This document shows positions 8,760 through 13,055 of a stretch of 13,055 bases of DNA, in pieces. A model generated the notes under the pieces. That model worked only from the letters and a program-made list of their open reading frames with translations, searched no databases and was not told the origin of the DNA. Position numbers and translations under genes: made by a program. The stretch comes from Larix sibirica (Eukaryota > Streptophyta > Pinopsida > Pinales > Pinaceae), in assembly GCA_004151065.3 (NCBI GenBank), contig NWUY0300082139.1:1-13055 (forward strand), written 5' to 3'. Each line of letters opens with the position of its first letter. Positions within the stretch are counted from its first letter, which is position 1.

Positions 8760-9542
8760 AACTTTACTTGAACTAATTGACCATCTTCAAGTCCATTCAC
8801 AATAGTCATAATTAGCTTATTTGTCCCTTATACTTGGAGATTAAGTTATTTTAAACTTTAGCTTATTTTGATATATGGCATCGATACAATGTATTGTATT
8901 TAGGGATTCTTTGTTTTGCATTCTTAAATAAATATTCATAAGAGAAACTTTTTGGAAACCATAAAGGTGTTATTTGCAAATCTTGATATGTCACTCACAC
9001 CTACCAATTTTTTCATTTTCATTGTAAAAAACATTGCAAAAATAAAACCTTTAAAACCATAAATTATTATATATGTTATGCTTGTGTGTGCTTTCTATTT
9101 CAGTGACCTTTTGAAATGAACAAAAATGAACAGTCTTGAGTTAAACATAATAACATCAACTTAAATAATTATATTAAACACAAAGATGAAATTTGCATAA
9201 AAAAATATTGATGTGGAACATCACAATATAGATATATCTCACTTCAATAACAACCACAAAGGCTATCAACAAAACATAACATTAAAGATTATTTTTATTA
9301 TTAAAAATTAAAATCACTTAATAAAACTTTAAAAAGCAAACAATTTCTTGGTTTACTCAAAAGAGTATGTTAACTTGACGCAAATGAAAAATTCAACTTT
9401 TTCATGATGGGCAATCTTTGAAAAATATTAATGTGGAATACAATTTTAATATAAGTATATATTACTATAAGAAAATAATTTAAAAATTCACATAAATAAT
9501 TATAAAATCAAAACAGTTTGTAATAAAAAAAGGAACAAATAA
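8760..9542. other. Very A+T-rich spacer, nothing identified
   Basis: No gene, tandem array or mobile-element signature that I can support. Loose similarity links about 9200-9240 (AATATTGATGTGGAACATC) with about 9424-9450 (AATATTAATGTGGAATAC), which may be remains of one old repeat. Confidence 0.4.
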
Positions 9543-9721
9543 AAATAATTTTTTTTTTCTTAAAGATATAAAAATAACAATTTTTATTTATTTATTTATT
9601 TTTAACTAATATCTATGGCTAATGACCTAAAAATAAATAATTCTTTTTTCTTTGAATCATAAAAAATAATAATGTTTATCTATTTATTTAATTTTAGTTA
9701 ATATCTATGACTAATAATCTA
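9543..9721. repeat. Degenerate tandem duplication, about 92-bp unit
   Basis: Two diverged copies start at about 9543 and 9635. Both run from AAATAATTCTTTTT-like text through a TATTTATTTATT segment to AATATCTATG(G/A)CTAAT. The spacing at the best-kept word, ATATCTATG (9609 and 9701), is 92 bases. The divergence and low complexity suggest an old event. Confidence 0.6.
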
Positions 9722-10208
9722 TTACAAGAAGTGCTTTAACAATATACCCATTTATTATCTATTCTTTTTAATTAACAACAAATCAAAAATTCAAAATTTA
9801 ATCAAAATCTTTGTAAATAATTTTTATTCAAGCTTAATAGTAATATGAATCCTTTGCGAACCCTTTAGTAAAACCATCTCCTATATACCTTTGATACACA
9901 CGAAAAAATTAATAAATTTTGGTTCTACATCAATACATAATACATAATGTGACTACTTCGCAACCCCTTGAAACCATAAAACCACCTCCTATAAACGTTG
10001 TTTTCCGTTAATATCTTCTTCAACATTCAAGCTCCCACTATCTGAAACCATTGTCTTTCTCATGAGGACTCACAAACGTAACATCTTCATGTAACCCTGG
10101 CCGTGACACAGAAAGCTAGATAAGCTCGAAGAAATCCATAAAAATAAAAACAAAATAATCTGTCCCAAACTGTTAAAATGGTAACATTTAATGTAAAATA
10201 CTAACATT
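9722..10208. other. A+T-rich 3' flank of the small membrane-protein gene
   Basis: No gene found. Two loosely similar words lie near 9852-9893 and 9957-10000 (CGAACCC/CGCAACCCC followed by AAAACCA(T/C)CTCCTATA). The right end should hold the 3' untranslated region of the minus-strand gene that stops at 10209. I see no strong AATAAA there on that strand. Confidence 0.35.
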
Positions 10209-10481
10209 TCATGTCAATCTTTCACCTGCAAACCACAGTACCAATCCGCAGAGAAAAAGCACGACGGGAATCAAATGCACGGCATGCTCAGCCCTAAACC
10301 TCGGCTGCTTCTTCACGTGATCCTCCGCAGAGTCCATATATCTGGGAAGCAAATCGACGGCCGCCGCGCTATAGCTCCTGTGAATCGAAGATCCTTTGAC
10401 CGGAGACGGCGACACAGAAACCGTCGGCAAGACGACGGAGAAGTCGTCCAGCGATCGATTCACGCTACCAGATCTATGCAT
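10209..10481 (-). CDS. Small single-pass membrane protein, plant family of unknown function
   Basis: The frame encodes 90 residues on the minus strand. Residues 1-35 are Ser/Thr-rich and begin MHRSGSVNRSLDDFSVVLP. A polar middle (about 36-64) ends in basic KKQPRFRAEH. One hydrophobic segment (about 66-86) reads AVHLIPVVLFLCGLVLWFAG, so a tail-anchored or single-pass membrane topology is likely. From memory, seed plants have short proteins with an MHRS-type start and an AVHLIPLV...LW membrane segment. This match is recalled, not searched, and their function is unknown to me. The start is favoured by its A at -3 (CACAATG) and by lying at the edge of a G+C-rich leader. The last codons contain GCAG|GTGAAA, a fair splice donor, so the C-terminal ERLT might be replaced by a downstream exon. 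No signal peptide is seen. Confidence 0.75.
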   Translation of the reverse strand: MHRSGSVNRSLDDFSVVLPTVSVSPSPVKGSSIHRSYSAAAVDLLPRYMDSAEDHVKKQPRFRAEHAVHLIPVVLFLCGLVLWFAGERLT

Positions 10482-10945
10482 TGTGAAACCCTATAAAAGT
10501 CCTCCGAAGTTCTCAAAGAAATTTAAACCTTCTGTATTCGAGCCCTTGGAATTAAATTCAGGTCCTGACGGAATGAAGCACGGCCGGGGCTATAAAGGAG
10601 AGAATGATGAAAATTTCGGCTTGCTATGTATTATTTTAGGACTTACGCGTGCGCCTTAATTCCTCGAGAAAGAGATCGCTTCGGCTTGAATTACAAGGAA
10701 GTTGTGAGAATTTGGGTTCTTTACTCTTCCGGAATTTCGAACGCGGATTCATTCCTTTCGGCCAGGGATGCCCGCGCCGGCGGACGGGCGCACGTTCTAA
10801 GGTGCGTGACCACCAACGCCTTTTTGTTGACAGACGGTTGAGATTTCGACGGGCGCCTTGCCCCTCGCCTCAAGTTATGTGGACAGCTTATACTTCGGGA
10901 TAGAACACATTTCCTCTCGATGGATCTCGTGTTCGCATCGTTGGG
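10482..10945 (-). promoter_or_regulatory. G+C- and CpG-rich promoter/leader region
   Basis: This block stands out sharply from the A+T-rich surroundings and is dense in CpG, for example CCCGCGCCGGCGGACGGGCG at about 10769-10788 and ACGCGTGCGCC near 10644. It sits directly upstream of the minus-strand gene starting at 10481. I read it as that gene's 5' leader and promoter, kept CpG-rich by lack of methylation (inference). A TATAAA word occurs on the plus strand at 10492-10497 and 10590-10595, and AAACCCTA near 10487. The plus-strand open frames of 70-90 codons here (10275-10903) overlap each other and have arginine-rich composition from the base bias. A divergent plus-strand transcript remains possible. 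Confidence 0.5.
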
Positions 10946-10991
10946 ATATAACAGATTTTCTTTTTAATTGTTTCAAGCACTACCAAAAAAG

Positions 10992-11093
10992 TCAAACGTA
11001 GTTAATAATCGGTTAATGGAAGGAATTATTATTATTATTATTTCAAACGTAGTTAATAATCGGTTAATGGAAGGAATTATTATTATTATTATT
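10992..11093. repeat. Perfect 51-bp tandem duplication with ATT runs
   Basis: Positions 10992-11042 and 11043-11093 are identical. Each begins TCAAACGTAGTTAATAATCG and ends in six ATT units. Because 51 is a multiple of three, the duplication leaves chance reading frames open on both strands (a poly-Ile frame). These should not be taken for genes. Perfect identity implies a recent event. Confidence 0.95.
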
Positions 11094-11107
11094 GAGAAGG
11101 AGGAGGA

Positions 11108-11248
11108 GGAGGTAAGTTGCACTGAAACGGGTGGATATCCGGAGGGGAAGGGTTTCAAAAGAGTCGGAAATTATTATTATTATTAATCAGAAGGTAAGTT
11201 GCACTGAAATGGATACTCTGAGGGAAAGGGTTTCAAAAGAGTCGGAAA
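11108..11248. repeat. Duplicated 60-bp block carrying GGTAAGTT
   Basis: Positions 11109-11170 and 11190-11248 are related copies. Each begins with GGTAAGTTGCACTGAAA, passes through a GGATA...GAGGG middle with small indels, and ends AGGGTTTCAAAAGAGTCGGAAA. An ATT run separates them. Each copy contains a splice-donor-like AGGTAAGT, but no coding exon precedes it. Confidence 0.9.
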
Positions 11249-11254
11249 AATGAT

Positions 11255-11271
11255 TATATATATATATATAT
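11255..11271. repeat. (TA)n microsatellite
   Basis: A run of eight TA units plus one T directly follows the duplicated block. It is a simple-sequence repeat, likely length-variable. Confidence 0.9.
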
Positions 11272-11698
11272 TCAAAAATACCGAAAAACTTATACATAAT
11301 TTAGATTACTATTCAACCATTAGATTTAGAGGTAGTCATGTCATTTATATTAATTGGAATTAGCTTTACTCAAATATTGTCATATATGATATTCTTATAT
11401 TTTGACTCATGAGTGCCATAGATAAGCCAACCCTTGTGAAGCATTCAATCAAGAACATATCAACTACTTCAAACCCTAAAATTACTCAAGGTTGAATTCA
11501 AATGTTAGCATCTCTAATAAAAGAATACAATGATTACACCTCTAGAAGAAGTGTTGAAATTTGTGAGTAAACAAAATTTGAGGTAAGCCAGTGACTCGAT
11601 TGAGGTATATTTGGGTTGATCCTCTGATTAACTAAACAATCAACTAGACGAATGAGGGTTAGTTGACTAATTGATTGGTGCATAAAGGTCCTAAATTT
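11272..11698. other. Spacer, nothing identified
   Basis: A+T-rich sequence with no supported gene, RNA or repeat. Confidence 0.4.
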
Positions 11699-11752
11699 AC
11701 GGGGTTGTCTAACATTTTGGGATTGACGGGGTTGTCTAACATTTTGAGATGG
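11699..11752. repeat. 27-bp tandem duplication
   Basis: ACGGGGTTGTCTAACATTTTG plus six further bases occurs twice head to tail, at 11699-11725 and 11726-11752. The only differences are in the last few bases. Confidence 0.9.
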
Positions 11753-11814
11753 ATTTGGATGATCAAAGTTGACTTAATCAGTCACGCTTTAAGGGTATTG
11801 GTTGGGCACTCGAG

Positions 11815-11851
11815 TATAAATAAGTGAGCCTGTGTTGAGAAATACAATAAA
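11815..11851 (+). promoter_or_regulatory. TATA box followed closely by a poly(A) signal (LTR R-like)
   Basis: CTCGAGTATAAATAAG is followed 30 bases on by CAATAAAATG. A TATA box and a poly(A) hexamer this close together are the usual arrangement of a short LTR's U3/R segment. No paired LTR, TG/CA ends or primer-binding site could be found, so it may be chance in A+T-rich DNA. Confidence 0.3.
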
Positions 11852-12540
11852 ATGTGTGATGAAATGCAATATTGCACTCTATGCTATAACACCATCTCTA
11901 GACACCACTACGTTCTCTTGGATATGTTGTTTATTTTTTATGGCTTATAATGATAAAAATGCTTGAAATAAGATTAAAATATCATATGTATACCATATGG
12001 AGAATTTTCCTATTGGAAGATTATTAGAAATACGTTTTGGTTCGTGTAACCCTTCATAAATGCTATATGTTATTTTGAAGGGCTGAAAATACCACTATCC
12101 CAATTTTGATATGCAAGCTTTTTATTACATATGCAAGTCATTGGGGTTTATTTGCAACAAAGGTAAGGAATTGGCAGAAAATATGAGTAAAAAGACAATA
12201 AAATAGTCATTGTACTTCTACACTAGGTTGTGACACTAACGCTATAGTAGACAAACATTTGATGCAATAAAATGTCCATAGATTAGTTTTTCTTTGAACC
12301 AAAAGTAAGACCCTATAATTTTTGGAAAAATATGAGGAAAAAACCATCCGACATAATAAAAATTCAAATTACCATTCATCAATTTATGATTACGGTTTAG
12401 ATATTGATTTATAAGATTTTAGGATTTATATTAAGTTTTAAGGCTCAATTTAGGGTTAGGGTTTTATAGTTCCTTTTAGGGGTATGCATTTGTTTTTTTT
12501 TATGTCAAAAAATCATTATTTCTAGTTGGAAACTTGCCCT
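11852..12540. other. Spacer with a short telomere-like stretch
   Basis: No gene is supported. At 12449-12461 the sequence TTTAGGGTTAGGG is one plant-type telomere unit plus a partial one, with degenerate TTTAGG-like words around 12415-12480. This is too short to be a former telomere and is more likely chance or a small interstitial insertion. Confidence 0.4.
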
Positions 12541-12555
12541 GCAGCTGAAACGTTT

Positions 12556-12800
12556 CAATAAATTAGGAAATGTTTTAGGAAACGGTTGGAAATGGCTAGA
12601 AATGACTCAAAACAACTTGAAAACGTTTCAGGAAACACCTATAAATGTTTTTGTTTTTTGGATACGCCTTGGAAACGTTTTAGGAAACGACTGGAAACAA
12701 CTTGGAAAAGTTTTAGGAAATGACTGGAAACAACTTGGAAACGTTTCTGTTTTTTGGATGCAACTTGGAAATGTTTCGGTGCCGTTTCCAAGTCGTATCC
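12556..12800. repeat. GGAAAC-rich tandem array, about 33-bp unit
   Basis: The clearest units are 12668-12700 and 12701-12733, CTTGGAAACGTTTTAGGAAA plus 13 further bases. A shorter unit follows at 12734-12763, then part of a fourth from 12764. More diverged units extend left to about 12556. A second-level repeat is seen as well: GTTTTTTGGAT(A/G)C precedes CTTGGAAA at both about 12653 and 12751. The last unit pairs with an inverted copy, CTTGGAAA at 12764 against TTTCCAAG ending at 12792, giving a possible hairpin. Open frames crossing the array on both strands (12602-12865 plus, 12628-12834 minus) reflect the 33-bp period and are not supported as genes. Confidence 0.85.
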
Positions 12801-12860
12801 CCTCTGATTCAGTTTTTGAAATGGGGAACGACATATCCCCCCTTGGTCCTAGACGTTTTC

Positions 12861-13055
12861 GATAACTTAGTAATTAAGCCTTGAAAATTAAACCATCAGT
12901 TATGTTAAACATAACAAGAGTATTTGACATAACAAGAATGTTGATTAAGGTCAAATTTTAAGAATCTAAAATTTAGAATATTAGATATAAGTATCTTGAT
13001 TGAGGTTTATAAAGTTAATTATATAAATTTTTAAGGATTCAAAAACTAAGATGAA
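12861..13055. other. A+T-rich end of window
   Basis: No gene found. GTTATGTTAAACATAAC at 12899-12915 is a perfect 8-bp inverted repeat around one base. ACATAACAAGA is repeated directly within the next 35 bases. The meaning is unknown. Confidence 0.35.

Noticed and set aside
10275-10903. Plus-strand frames of 71-87 codons across the small gene and the CpG-rich block
   Set aside because: They are antisense to the supported membrane-protein gene or arise from the low stop-codon density of G+C-rich DNA. They are arginine-rich with no motif.
10968-11186. Open frames of 61-72 codons on both strands with repeated Ile runs
   Set aside because: They exist only because the 51-bp duplication and ATT runs keep frames open. 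The products are low-complexity and no start or splice context supports them.
12449-12461. Interstitial telomere
   Set aside because: There is only one full and one partial TTTAGGG-type unit, too few to distinguish from chance.
12602-12865. Repeat-protein-like frames (LGNVLGNDWKQ units) on both strands
   Set aside because: The 33-bp DNA period is a multiple of three, so the frame repeats automatically. Both strands are open at once and the unit lengths vary, as in a minisatellite.
1-13055. CRISPR array, tRNA, rRNA or a clustered defence-like gene system
   Set aside because: There are no regularly spaced conserved repeats with unique spacers, no cloverleaf-compatible sequence that I could see, and the coding segments are isolated, spliced and unrelated.

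Overview
The window looks like nuclear DNA of a seed plant. The non-coding background is strongly A+T-rich. It is littered with decayed LTR-type sequence and short tandem duplications. The few convincing coding segments are short, and at least one is split by GT-AG introns. The loose, repeat-laden layout would fit a large-genome plant such as a gymnosperm, but nothing here fixes the lineage. There is no bacterial operon structure, CRISPR array, tRNA or rRNA that I can see.

Layout from left to right. Positions 1-900 are A+T-rich with a recurring TTCCAGAATT-like word and one weak coding-like stretch on the minus strand. Positions about 1080-2190 and 2238-2876 look like two adjacent LTR remnants, both on the minus strand. 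The second has a TATA box and typical LTR-like text, but I could not find a primer-binding site, polypurine tract or target-site duplication for either. Positions 2877-3944 hold nothing I can name. Positions 3945-4526 (minus) are an open frame of 194 codons, counting one premature and one final stop, and read as a decayed gene. Positions 4527-5343 are probable intron or spacer.

Positions 5344-6067 (plus) carry the last four exons of a protein-coding gene. The final exon ends in a conserved-looking tryptophan-rich segment and a C-terminal CxCWII, which fits a CaaX prenylation box. A 43-bp tandem duplication lies across the end of the second of these exons. The second and third exons do not join in frame through the best-looking splice sites, so the gene may be damaged or the intron unusual. 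Positions 6068-7500 are its 3' flank. Positions 7501-7800 (minus) form a 99-codon, comparatively G+C-rich terminal exon behind a good AG acceptor. I do not recognise the protein.

Positions 7801-10208 are very A+T-rich and hold nested direct duplications. Positions 10209-10481 (minus) encode a 90-residue protein with one C-terminal membrane segment, which resembles a family of small uncharacterised plant membrane proteins. It is followed by a G+C- and CpG-rich block (about 10482-10945) that I take as its promoter and 5' leader. The rest (10946-13055) is repeat-rich non-coding DNA. It holds a perfect 51-bp tandem duplication with ATT runs, a second duplicated 60-bp block, a 27-bp duplication, a possible solo-LTR promoter, a short telomere-like stretch, and a GGAAAC-rich tandem array with a roughly 33-bp unit.

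The genes show no shared pathway. I found no convincing new multi-gene system. The best leads are the CaaX-ending gene with its broken-looking splice junction, the unidentified 99-residue exon, and the single-stop pseudogene.
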